This document shows, piece by piece, positions 27,050 to 37,300 of a stretch of DNA of 63,036 nt (positions are counted from its first letter, which is position 1; the number at the start of each line of letters is the position of its first letter). The stretch is from Phycisphaeraceae bacterium (lineage in GTDB: Bacteria; Planctomycetota; Phycisphaerae; Phycisphaerales; Phycisphaeraceae). The notes under the pieces are model-generated. The model searched no databases. It saw only the letters and a program-made list of their open reading frames with translations, and was not told the DNA's origin. The position numbers and the translations under genes are program-made. The DNA lies in assembly GCA_020831765.1 (NCBI GenBank), contig JAFIFY010000113.1, forward strand, positions 1 through 63,036, given 5' to 3'.

Positions 27050-29470
27050 CTAACGTTCGAGAGTGGCTCGGATGCTGCCTGTAAGCTTCGCGGAAACGCC
27101 CCACTCCAGGCTCCACTTACCGGTCACCGGATAGATGCCATCATTGCCGCGTTCGCCGAAGTGAACATCAATGGTCAATCGACCGAGTAGTGACCCGCCA
27201 TTCTTCCAGTCGGGATTTTCCGCCCAGGGATCGCCGTTAAGAATGACCATCGCAGTGCCTTTGATGCCCTCGGATGAAACTTTCAGGTTTGAAGCATCCA
27301 ACTCGTGGTAGGACTGGTTGAACTGGAAACCACCGACTGCGGCACTGACAACCTTCTTGCCGTCATGATCCAGACAGATGGTGACATTGCGCCGTGAGCC
27401 ATCCTGCCGGGGAAGCGCTCGGTGCATCTGGAGGACAACTCGCTCCTGCCCTTCCTCCAGATCGCTGAAAAAACTCACCGGTCGGTCTTCGTACCAAGGA
27501 GTCGGCCAGCCACGGCTGGAGTAGCCGCCTTCACTGCTTTCATGCAGATGCCCCTCGAAGGTCAGGGTTTCGTCCCAGCCGGCAAAGCTCCGGGTCCATT
27601 GTCCGTGCCATTGATTACCCTTCGCTTCTTCCATGACAATACGAGCCGGCCAGGAAAAGATGGCCATGTGCATCGTCGCGGTGGTATCCCAGGCCTCCCC
27701 GACCTTTAGCGGTTCGGAGAACTCCATGCGACTCCAGACATCGTTTCGACGTGCGGTGGTGCCGGGAACGCCCAGCTCGGCGCGGGGCGGAACTTCGATG
27801 GATGCGATTTCCACCAGGCGATCCTGATTGGCGACCAGCACGCCCGATACCGGACGGACAAAACCCGCCCAGGCGTTCTCCATAAGCATGTTCACCGGAG
27901 GATAAGCCGGTTCCCGCAAGTCGAGCGCAAGAATGTTTGTGCGGCCGCGCAGAAACGTAAGACCTTTGGAAAACGGGTGGTCGGTCGGGTGCTCATAGTC
28001 GGTGGTCAGCATGACGCCGAGCGGACGATATCGTGCTTCTCCCAGAAGTTCGAGACGACCATCTTCGTGTTTCTGGTAGATATACAGGCCGGCGTTCTGA
28101 GCGCTCGTCGAGGTGATCTGCCAATAGAGTTTGTCACCGTAACTGACCGGTGCTGCGACACTACTGGTGATGGTGTAGTCGCTTCGGTAAAGCTCCTTGC
28201 CGGTCGCAAGATCAAAAACCGCCAAACGCCTTCCTTCCGGTCGCTTATTGGGCTGACCAAGGGCAATATAAAGTCGTCCGTCAGCGACGACGCCTTTCCG
28301 CTCGGCACCTCGGCTTCCGCTCAAGTGGACGTGGTTGGGCTGAACACGATCGACCTGCACATCCGGGAAGCGCCACAGCCGCTCCAAGCCCTGCAGTGAA
28401 ATGCGATAGGCAGCCAGAAGTCCGGGATCTTCATTCTCCGGGTTCAAGATCACCGTGTCCTGGCCAATAATCAGCTTCCCGGGGTTATTGCCGGTCTGGT
28501 GGGTCCATACGATCGAGCCGTCGGCGGGATCAATCAGATAAACCGCTCGATTGCCTCGGTTCTGGTGGGTAAGCAGATACGTCTTGCGATTGTGCTCCCA
28601 GAGGCGCGGGGTTCCCTGCCGGTCTAAAACGGGCTGGTCAATCCGCCACAACTCGGAGCCGTCCTTGCTTCGCAGGGCGATCAGCCCACCGCGCAGATTG
28701 GGAACAATGACCGAATCTCCAACCATCGCCGCACCGGGGCGAAGGCTGCCGAACATCCCAGCACTGACGGTGGGCAGATTGCGATTCGCCAGAGCCTCGG
28801 CTTTGAAAGCCTCTGCCGATTCGTGCCACTCGCCCACATTGGTTTCCCACCGCTTCTTGCCTGTGGCTATGTCGTAGGCAAATACACGCCCGGTAACGGT
28901 GAGCGTCACATAGATTCCGTTTCCGGCAACCGGATCAATCCCGTTGTGAGTCCGCTTACTGCTTTGAAAATTGATCGATGCCGAAGGCTGGGACACCTTC
29001 CAGAGCTTCTTTCCGGTGTCGCCATCCAACGCGATGGTGTTCCAGTTGGCATCGATGCGTAGATACGTATCTTTGAATCGGTTGTAGGTTGCCTGGCCGC
29101 GCCAATAGCGATCGGTCATGGACTCAGGCCTGGCAATCACATCACCCGTGGCTTCCGACCAGGAAAGGATGTACACGCCGTCGATCACCACCGCGGCAGC
29201 AGTTTCGCCATAAGTCGGCTCGAACCCCTGTGAGAGGATGGTTCCGGCCGGACCGGAACTGGAGCTGCCGATTCCGGTGTGAATCTCGTAGGACCAAAGC
29301 GGGCGAATCAAATGGCTGTGTGGCGTCAATACCACGTTGTCCTCGGCGGGCATGACGTAATCGTGTGCGGTGCGATAGCTCCAGTCCGAGGCGTGAGTGC
29401 TCAACGCCATCGCAAAAATGCCAAGGAAAGGAATAATGGCGGCACATATTCGAGACTTTTTGTTTCCCAT
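27050..29470 (-). CDS. Large secreted PQQ-like beta-propeller protein
   Basis: The protein has about 806 residues. ATG 29470 lies about 10 bases after GAGGA and begins a signal peptide (MGNKKSRICAAIIPFLGIF, cleavage near THASD). The body has PQQ-propeller blades: DGDTGKKLWKVSQ, IATGKKRWETNVG, SKDGSELWRID, PADGSIVWTHQTG and LATGKELYRSD. The last 250 residues are a separate beta-rich region (roughly from WDTTATMHMAIFSWP) that may be a binding module. No quinone-dehydrogenase active site is visible. It is the first gene of the minus-strand run leading to kdsC and bioD, and it differs from the 5.8-9.2 kb pair in lacking their HEAT-like front. Confidence 0.7.
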   Translation of the reverse strand: MGNKKSRICAAIIPFLGIFAMALSTHASDWSYRTAHDYVMPAEDNVVLTPHSHLIRPLWSYEIHTGIGSSSSGPAGTILSQGFEPTYGETAAAVVIDGVYILSWSEATGDVIARPESMTDRYWRGQATYNRFKDTYLRIDANWNTIALDGDTGKKLWKVSQPSASINFQSSKRTHNGIDPVAGNGIYVTLTVTGRVFAYDIATGKKRWETNVGEWHESAEAFKAEALANRNLPTVSAGMFGSLRPGAAMVGDSVIVPNLRGGLIALRSKDGSELWRIDQPVLDRQGTPRLWEHNRKTYLLTHQNRGNRAVYLIDPADGSIVWTHQTGNNPGKLIIGQDTVILNPENEDPGLLAAYRISLQGLERLWRFPDVQVDRVQPNHVHLSGSRGAERKGVVADGRLYIALGQPNKRPEGRRLAVFDLATGKELYRSDYTITSSVAAPVSYGDKLYWQITSTSAQNAGLYIYQKHEDGRLELLGEARYRPLGVMLTTDYEHPTDHPFSKGLTFLRGRTNILALDLREPAYPPVNMLMENAWAGFVRPVSGVLVANQDRLVEIASIEVPPRAELGVPGTTARRNDVWSRMEFSEPLKVGEAWDTTATMHMAIFSWPARIVMEEAKGNQWHGQWTRSFAGWDETLTFEGHLHESSEGGYSSRGWPTPWYEDRPVSFFSDLEEGQERVVLQMHRALPRQDGSRRNVTICLDHDGKKVVSAAVGGFQFNQSYHELDASNLKVSSEGIKGTAMVILNGDPWAENPDWKNGGSLLGRLTIDVHFGERGNDGIYPVTGKWSLEWGVSAKLTGSIRATLER

Positions 29471-29708
29471 GGAGCTCATCTTCCTCGGTTGCCAAGTAGC
29501 CAGAGTAAAAATCCTGCGTCCCAGCCGAACATCAGTACGGCTGAATATCAAAGAGACGCCTGTCCGACGACTGAGCGCTCACACTATTGCACGATTCAAT
29601 TCTGGGACTTCCAGGGGCTCCCCATGCGCTGGGCGCGCAGCGGGCCTAGCCAAATTGGGCCTCGGGGCGGCCAGAGCATGGAGAGCAGCTCGGAAAGCGC
29701 CATAGGGA

Positions 29709-30470
29709 CTACGCCACACTACCCATGCGGTTTACCATCCAGTAGATCAACAGCAGAATGGCCGGCGCCAGAATCAGTGTCAGGTAAAGCTGGGCCTTGC
29801 GTTCACCTATCCTCGATCCAAGATAGCTGTAACCAAAGCACAATGACCCCACCACCAGAGGGGTGATTGCGATCAATGTCCACGGGATGATCGGCTCACC
29901 GAGCAATGCTTCGAGCCTGGCCATCTGCACTCCCACGCCCGCGATCAGCAGAAACAACAAGAATCCGGTCGCTTTGAGCGTCATCAACAAGCCGCGTCGG
30001 AAGGGACGCTCAATACGGTCGTCCCTTGGGGTGTACTCCACGGACCCCGCCAACGCCGCGTTCGCTCTCATTCGATGGGATGGCTTGCCCTCCGCGCGCC
30101 ACCTTCGAAGATTGTCAGCATGCACGTGCCTGGCCAACCGAGTGATTTTAAGCCCCTGCCAATCAATCCAGAGCAACAGCAGTCCGCCGGCAACCCAAAT
30201 CGTAATAAGAAAGGGTTTATTAAAGAGTGCCGCATCTGGTCGAGTGAACAAGTAGAAAAATATGCCCATGATCAGATGAAAGAGTGCCTGCGGTCCGCCG
30301 GGAATGCTGCTGAGCGATATTGCTTTGCATCTGGGACATTTCAGCCGCCGGCGGGTCGAGCTGAACCCGCACACACAGTCGAATCGCATGTATCGCGGAA
30401 TCCCGCAATGCGGACAATCCTCGGCCGATTCATCGCAATGCTGTCCACAGTTGCCGCACTTGACGTCCAT
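29709..30470 (-). CDS. Zinc-ribbon membrane protein
   Basis: The 253-residue protein has three cysteine knuckle pairs at the N-terminus: CGNCG...CPHCG (residues 5-22) and CVCG...CPRC (about 32-48), two zinc ribbons. Four membrane helices follow, at about residues 62-78, 85-103, 165-185 and 192-240. The ribbons should face the cytoplasm. Function unknown; similar arrangements occur in membrane proteins that bind nucleic acids or other proteins. It stands alone between the propeller gene and icd. Confidence 0.65.
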   Translation of the reverse strand: MDVKCGNCGQHCDESAEDCPHCGIPRYMRFDCVCGFSSTRRRLKCPRCKAISLSSIPGGPQALFHLIMGIFFYLFTRPDAALFNKPFLITIWVAGGLLLLWIDWQGLKITRLARHVHADNLRRWRAEGKPSHRMRANAALAGSVEYTPRDDRIERPFRRGLLMTLKATGFLLFLLIAGVGVQMARLEALLGEPIIPWTLIAITPLVVGSLCFGYSYLGSRIGERKAQLYLTLILAPAILLLIYWMVNRMGSVA

Positions 30471-30596
30471 CGTCGGACCTCACTTTCTTCGATAAGAGCC
30501 ACGGAACGCCCAACACGTTGTCCCGCAAGTCCATCGAATCAGGGATTCATCCCCTACCGGCCCTGTGAGTCTGCCCGACGCACCGCGCGATCCGCT

Positions 30597-31838
<1,242 letters not shown>

Positions 31839-31889
31839 ATTCAGCGCTCCTCCTTGGGGTGCGGCGTCATGGTTCAGGGAAAACGTGAC

Positions 31890-31918
31890 AGATTAGGACA
31901 ATACCGCACATTCGACAA
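31890..31918 (-). promoter_or_regulatory. Candidate sigma-70 promoter of icd
   Basis: On the minus strand TTGTCG (31913-31918) and TAATCT (31890-31895) are separated by 17 bases, giving a leader of about 45 bases before the icd ATG. The spacing is ideal and both hexamers match consensus at four positions. Confidence 0.45.
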
Positions 31919-32101
31919 CCAACCGGACCGACCATTTTACAGACGCGGGTGTCCGCTGATCAGGGTTGCTTTCAGAGCCTGGGGTTCATTTGGGTTTCCC
32001 GCACGATGCGTTCAGCCGGATGATTTCGCGGTCGATGCACGCCGCTTACGGCATGGCACGCGCCGGGACCCTACCGGTCGGACCAACGGAGGGTGCGAGC
32101 T

Positions 32102-32402
32102 TTATCCCGTCGTCCTGAGCCCGGTTGCGACGCCCTGCACGCTCAACCGAAGCAATTCGGCAAGCCGGCCCGACTCCGGTTCCGATCCCCTGGCCCGCTG
32201 GTACCGTCGAAGTAATTCGATCTGTATGTAATTCAACGCATTGACATAAGGATTGCGCGCCTGCAACGACCTGTGCAGCCAACTGATGTGCTCGAGCAGC
32301 GTCGATCGACCGGTTACACGACTCAGCGTGTGCATCGCCGCCCGGATCGACTCAGGAGGCGGCTTGGGGGCAATCTCGCGCTCGCGTCGGTGCCTCCTGT
32401 GT
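32102..32402 (-). pseudogene. C-terminal remnant of phosphoenolpyruvate carboxylase
   Basis: The minus-strand frame ending at TAA 32102 reads LEHISWLHRSLQARNPY, then LNYIQIELLRRYQR, then LSVQGVATGLRTTG at the very C-terminus. This is the diagnostic end of PEP carboxylase (compare LRNxYxxPLNxxQxELLxRxR and GIAAGMRNTG). Only about 80 of roughly 900 residues are present. The region 5' of it is occupied by the winged-helix gene, whose stop is at 32403 in another frame. The remainder of ppc is missing, so this looks like a decayed or recombined gene end. ATG at 32335 could still initiate a 77-residue peptide. The frame stays open upstream through the winged-helix gene, so a frameshift fusion cannot be excluded. 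Confidence 0.72.
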
Positions 32403-32747
32403 TCAGTCTCCGCTGGTCCGCCGGCCACGCGCGACCATCTCGAGCAGGTCGCGTACCCTGCGATGGGCTTCGACCGGATGCCGCAAGGGTTGCTCCGGCT
32501 GGATTCGGTAATGGTTTCGACGTCCATGTTTCTCACGGGTGAGTACCCCGGCCTTCTCCAGGTCGGCCACGATCTTCTGCACCGCACGCTCGGTGATGCC
32601 CACACGATCCGCCACTTCACGTAAGCGGACCTCGGGGTCGGCGGCGAGGCAGATCAGCACATGCGAGTGGTTGGTCATGAACGTCCAATCTCCCGCACGG
32701 TCACCCGGCGGATCGCTCATCAACCGTCGGCCCGGCTTCTTTTTCAT
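32403..32747 (-). CDS. Winged-helix transcriptional regulator
   Basis: The protein has 114 residues. The core is a winged helix-turn-helix: [34 protein letters not shown] (recognition helix) and [20 protein letters not shown] (wing). The form matches a common small MarR/Lrp-like regulator with no ligand domain. ATG 32747 and ATG 32720 are both possible; conserved sequence begins after the second. It lies 36 bases downstream of sbtB on the same strand, so it may be part of the sbtAB unit, perhaps as a feedback regulator (inference). Confidence 0.75.
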   Translation of the reverse strand: MKKKPGRRLMSDPPGDRAGDWTFMTNHSHVLICLAADPEVRLREVADRVGITERAVQKIVADLEKAGVLTREKHGRRNHYRIQPEQPLRHPVEAHRRVRDLLEMVARGRRTSGD

Positions 32748-32783
32748 GTGCGCGCACCCATCAGCGTTTCGGGACCGGCCGTT

Positions 32784-33080
32784 CTAATGCTCAAGCCACT
32801 GGCAGTCGGAGACAAGACAGATGCCTCCGTAGCTCCGCAGAATCGACCGAAGTTCGGGCAAGACCGATTCGGCCGTCTCAATGTCCACGGCGATCAGAAG
32901 CAAGGTATTGCTTGACACGCCGCTGACATCATCGGCATGCTGATCACCCCGATCACCGTAGCCAGCCACGTTGGGCACAAGGGTATAACCACTTACCCCG
33001 GCCTCGCGCAGGCGTTCGAGCACTTCGGGCAGGTGCAGTTGGTCCACCACGATTTCCAGCCGCTTCATCGGTCGCATCAT
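32784..33080 (-). CDS. sbtB: P-II-like regulator of the bicarbonate transporter (SbtB-like)
   Basis: The small ferredoxin-fold protein has about 98 residues and the P-II outline: MKRLEIVVDQLHLPEVLERLREAGVSGYTLVPNVAGYGDRG in four parts (beta-1, helix, beta-2, T-loop start), then NTLLLIAVD and a C-terminal SYGGICLVSDCQ. SbtB proteins bind adenine nucleotides, including cAMP, and regulate SbtA by binding its cytoplasmic face. The ATG at 33080 overlaps the sbtA stop by one base (TAATG), with GGTGG upstream; ATG 33068 would start at MKRLE. The tight coupling supports the assignment. Cysteines near the C-terminus might be redox-active (inference). Confidence 0.82.
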   Translation of the reverse strand: MMRPMKRLEIVVDQLHLPEVLERLREAGVSGYTLVPNVAGYGDRGDQHADDVSGVSSNTLLLIAVDIETAESVLPELRSILRSYGGICLVSDCQWLEH

Positions 33081-34063
33081 TAAAGCATCCACCACCAGTG
33101 TATGACAGCATAATACAGTGGGATTCCAAACGTTATGTTGAGCGGAAACGTCAGTCCCAGTGACATCGGGACGTATAAGCTCGGGTTGGCTTTGGGCAGG
33201 ACCAATCGCAGCGCGGCCGGCACCGCGATATAGCTTGCGCTGCCAAAAAGCACGGCCAGCAGCAAGGCATCGCCCGGTGACAGGCCGATCACCTTCGCGA
33301 CCACGATCCCCAGCCCGGCCTGAAGCAGTGGCGCAACCAGTGCGAAGCCGATCAGGAATACGCCCGAGCGCCGCAGGTCCCCGATACGCCGGGCGGCGAC
33401 AATACCCATGTCCAGGAGGAACAGGCAAAGCACGGCCTGGAACGGGTCCTTGATCAGCGGCTTCATCGTCGTCCACCCCTCTTCACCGCTCAGATAGCCG
33501 ATCACGAGGCTGCCCATCAGCAGAAGGATTGCGCCGTTGGCCAGGGCTTCGTGCAGCATGGCCGACCAGGGCGCGCGTTTCGCGGTCGCCGGCCCTTCGT
33601 TCCGCCGGGCGAACCGGACAAGCAGAACCGCCGTGATGATGGCCGGGGATTCCATCAGCGCCATCGCCGCGATCATGTACCCGCCGTAGGCGATCATCTC
33701 ACGTTCGAGAAAGCTGATGGCGGTGATGAACGTCACGGCGCTGACCGAGCCGTAGCAGGCCGCGACCGCCGCCGCATCAATCGGCGCAAGACGTGTTCGA
33801 AGCACCAGGTAACCCAGAACCGGAAGCGAGGCGCTGGCCAGAACGGCGACCCCCAGCACCAGAAGAATGTAGCCGTCCAGTCCGCTGCGATGCAGTTCCG
33901 AGCCTCCGTGGAAACCGATGGCCAACAGGAGGTAGATCGACAGGACCTTGGCGGCCGCGGATGGAATGGCCAGGTTCGAGCGGACCAGCGATGCCAGAAT
34001 CCCCAGCGCAAAGAATAGGATCGGAGCCGAAAGCACGTTCTGCAGCAGTAAAGTCGCGTCCAA
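33080..34063 (-). CDS. sbtA: SbtA-type sodium-dependent bicarbonate transporter
   Basis: The membrane protein has about 327 residues and roughly ten helices. The N-terminus NVLSAPILFFALGILASLV with RSNLAIPS, AIGFHGGSEL, and an inverted repeat (GVFLIGFALVAPLLQAGLG; ALLLAVLFGSASYIAVPAA) match the SbtA/DUF897 family. It imports bicarbonate with sodium. The TTG at 34063 has AAAGGGA about 5 bases upstream and begins where homologs begin; ATG 34096 and ATG 34120 are alternatives. It is coupled to sbtB. In cyanobacteria the pair serves carbon concentration; no carboxysome or Rubisco gene is in this window, so here it may feed carboxylases. Confidence 0.88.
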   Translation of the reverse strand: MDATLLLQNVLSAPILFFALGILASLVRSNLAIPSAAAKVLSIYLLLAIGFHGGSELHRSGLDGYILLVLGVAVLASASLPVLGYLVLRTRLAPIDAAAVAACYGSVSAVTFITAISFLEREMIAYGGYMIAAMALMESPAIITAVLLVRFARRNEGPATAKRAPWSAMLHEALANGAILLLMGSLVIGYLSGEEGWTTMKPLIKDPFQAVLCLFLLDMGIVAARRIGDLRRSGVFLIGFALVAPLLQAGLGIVVAKVIGLSPGDALLLAVLFGSASYIAVPAALRLVLPKANPSLYVPMSLGLTFPLNITFGIPLYYAVIHWWWML

Positions 34064-34141
34064 AGGAGTCCCTTTGATGATCGAGGCGTGAATCATCCGG
34101 CCACAGCCGGAGGGCGGCATTATGCGATTCCTGATTCGTGA

Positions 34142-34169
34142 ATTATAATTTGTGTTTCGGACATCGCAA
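34142..34169 (-). promoter_or_regulatory. Candidate sigma-70 promoter of sbtA
   Basis: On the minus strand TTGCGA (34164-34169) and a perfect TATAAT (34142-34147) are separated by 16 bases, with a leader of about 70 bases to the TTG of sbtA. The -10 lies in the perfect palindrome AATTATAATT, so the plus strand also has TATAAT (34144-34149), there with a weak TTATGC as -35. Confidence 0.55.
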
Positions 34170-34210
34170 CTCCTCCATTCCGCTTCAGCCGCTGGCCGTT
34201 CGGTCGACTC

Positions 34211-34254
34211 GAGCCAGGATGGCTCCGGGTGGTCAGGGCGGCCGGGCCGCCTGA
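34211..34254 (+). promoter_or_regulatory. Two adjacent hairpins in the leader of the 1164-residue gene
   Basis: GAGCC-AGGAT-GGCTC (34211-34225) is followed by a bulged repeat with TCAGG (34233-34237) pairing with CCTGA (34250-34254) around a GC-rich core. If transcription starts at the plus-strand TATAAT near 34144, both would be in the mRNA leader. Role unknown. Confidence 0.35.
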
Positions 34255-34369
34255 ATCCATCGTCGCCCGGAAGAGCGCGTTGATATCAATCGAATCTGGA
34301 TCCGGTGCCTTGCGGCGAGCCCGAAATCCGTCCCTTCTTCTTTCGCGGCACGATCAGTAAAATTCCGTC

Positions 34370-37300
34370 ATGGCTGAACCTTCTTCTTTCCGATCGCCGG
34401 ATGACCTGTCCGACCGTGGTCGTCCTGAACTTGACCTGCCACGAGATGCCGACACGGCGGTTCTGGCTGCCGAAGCACTGGAATCGGTGTCGCCGGATGA
34501 GCGCATTCGGATGTTGGCCGCGCTGGAACAGCGGGCGGAAGGCGATCGGGTGGCCATCGGCTGGCTGGCCGTGGTCCGATCGAACTTTCCCGATCTGGCC
34601 GGACAGGGGCCGCAAGCGCCCAGTGTTCTGCGCATCGTCGGCCAGTTGATGGACCTGGGTTTCGCCCGCATCGATGCCAAGGCCATCACCGCAAGGCTGC
34701 TGGATCGCCCCACCACCATCGAAAGCTGGCAACACTGGCCATCCGTTTCCGAACGTGATGAATTACGCCTCCGCCTGGAGTTGATCGCCCGCTGGCCGAC
34801 CTTTGATGAACGGTTGGCGTCCTTCGTGCTGTTTTTCTTCCGCGCTTCGGTCTATGAGCTATACCGGCCCGCCGCGGCGGGGCTTGGCCGGCATGTCCAC
34901 AAAAGCCCCCAGATGACCGCGTACCTCAAGCGATACGCCGAGGGCCGAAGGATCGCCCTGGACAAGCCCCTGGCGCTGGAAGGCCAGCGGAGTCGGCGCA
35001 GAACTCTGCTGGCCATGGCCTTCAGCGCGTACCGGGAAGGGCGACAGAAAGACGAACCTGCAACCGACGACCGCATGATTCTCTGCCCCGATCCCCTGCC
35101 ATGGGAAACCGCCTCCGATGGGAGCCGCTCACTCCAATGGCCCCAGGATCCGCTGGACGCGGCCATCCAGGCTGACGCCCTGGCCATCGCGATCAACGCC
35201 GACCCGGCGAACCCACAACTGGCCGCGACCGCCGATGAACTGATCCGGACCTTCACGCAAGTGTGCCCGGTCGTCGCCCGCCGAACGCTGATTCAGCGGA
35301 TCGGCGCCTTGGCCTGCACTCGGGCCAACGTGTGCGAATCCCGCGACACGCGGAACATGATTACCGTCTGGCCGAAGCTCGCCTTGCGCCTGCTCAGGGC
35401 GATTCACAACCTGCCCCGCGGCTCTTTCGCCCGCCGCGCGGCCATTCTGATGCGACTCGATGAGGTCATACGCACCATCAGCCTGCTTCCGGATGCCACG
35501 GGCGCTCCGATCGCCCGCGCCCTGATCGGCGACTTCCCCGAGCCGGATCGCCGCTGGTTCCTGGGTCGGCTGCTGGTCTGGTCACTGCGCGAACACCAGA
35601 CGATCCTTCCGTGGATCGATGATCTGCGTTCGAGTTGTCCGTCCGAACCGTCGTCCGCATCCGCTTCACCGGGCGCGGCAACTGGGGCACGGGCTTTGAT
35701 CGATCGATACCAGCATGAGATCGTTGTATCGACACCCGACCGGGTGAATTTTGCCCCGGATCTGCCCGGAGCGCTTCAGGCCCGAAGACTCAGTGACCTC
35801 CTGGGTCACCTGGGTGGCGCGGCGGCCTGGCGGAGTCAGGATGAGTGGATGCAGTCGCTGGTGGCGTTCCATCTCCTGGATGAGACCCAGCACCTTGCGC
35901 TCCCCGCCGCGCAGGTTGAAGCGATCTTCGAACCCCTGGCCCTGAAGTCCGGCGATCGGCGAACCGGCTTATCGCCAACCGGCTCGGTACTGCTGGGCCT
36001 GTTGGAGTGCCACGGCGAGCAAGCGCTCGACCTGGTCGATTCCCGGCTGATCCACCGCATCGACAGCGAGGAGGCGCTTCTGGCCCTGGTGCCGACGGAA
36101 AAAGCCACCGATCTGCTTTCGCCGCTGGCCGATGCCATTGAACACCTGTTCCGCTGGCGGTTGCAGCGGGAATCGGGATTCTCGCTCACGGCGTTTCTCT
36201 ATCGACTGAATGTCCGCCGGCCACATGCGTCATTCTGGCAAGACCTTCTGGCCGTCTGCGCGGATCGGACCTACCTGGATGCCGACGGTCGGACCATACC
36301 TGTACTTCCCGTCCTTCAATGGCTTGCCGATGAAGCGAGCGCGGGACCACGCGAAGAATCGTTTGACGAAGCCCGTCGCTCAATGGCCGATTACAACAGC
36401 TTTCTCGATCACCTGGCGACACTAAGGGCCGCGTTGGATGCATTGCGGCATGATGGTGCGGCGATAAATCAGCGCCTTGAGGCATTTGTCGAACTGCTGG
36501 GCGGCGAGACCACGGACGGCCACTCGGGGCGATCAACAGTCCTGGGCCTGATTCAGCTTCTGGCGCGGCCGGATCAGCCGGTTCTGCGGAACGGCAGTCC
36601 CGCCTGGTCCAGTCAGCGGATGGGCGTATGGATTCATGAGCAACTGCCGGCGATGGAGAGGCCGGAGCTGAGTATCCCGTCGCTCATCCCGGACGATCTG
36701 ACCCACATTGATGATGCGCAGCACACCGCCGACCGCTGGCGATCGACCCTGGCGAAGATTGGCCTTTCGTTGGATCGGGTGCTGCCCCGTCATGACGCCC
36801 GGCTCATCAGGACAATCGCCGACCGGTTGATTGAAGACCTCGATCACTGGCGCCAATCCCTGCCGCGCATCCGCCTGGCGCTGATCTCGACCGACACCAG
36901 CCGTCATGATCAGGTCCATTCATGGGTGGCGGCACTCGATGAGATTTATCGCGCGTCCCCATCCATGCATCCGCTGCTGGTTTCCGCGTTCTGGCGCACC
37001 ATCGCGGCGTGGATCGAGGGCGGCATCGTTCGGCCGACTGAGCATGAGCCGGCCCCCAACGCCGATGAGGAAACCTGGAATCGGCGTATTGTCTTGCTGC
37101 GCTGGGCGGTTCAATGTTCGCTGATCGATCAGGGCGAAGCGGCCCCGGGTTCGAAGCCGCACGAATGGGACGATTCGATACGCCGACACTGGGGAGCGTG
37201 TCTCGCCGCCTACTGGCGGCAGTTGATCGATCGGGCCATGGACGAGCGTGCCGAATCCCGCGTGCTTACGCTACTCAAAGCGCCGGAGATGGTTCGCGTT

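Larger units (their letters stand above)
34064..34369. other. Divergent spacer between sbtA and the 1164-residue gene
   Basis: The 306-base gap contains the only strongly AT-rich stretch nearby (about 34125-34160) with the palindrome AATTATAATT, plus two hairpins at 34211-34254. No gene is seen. It should hold promoters for both flanking genes. Confidence 0.5.
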
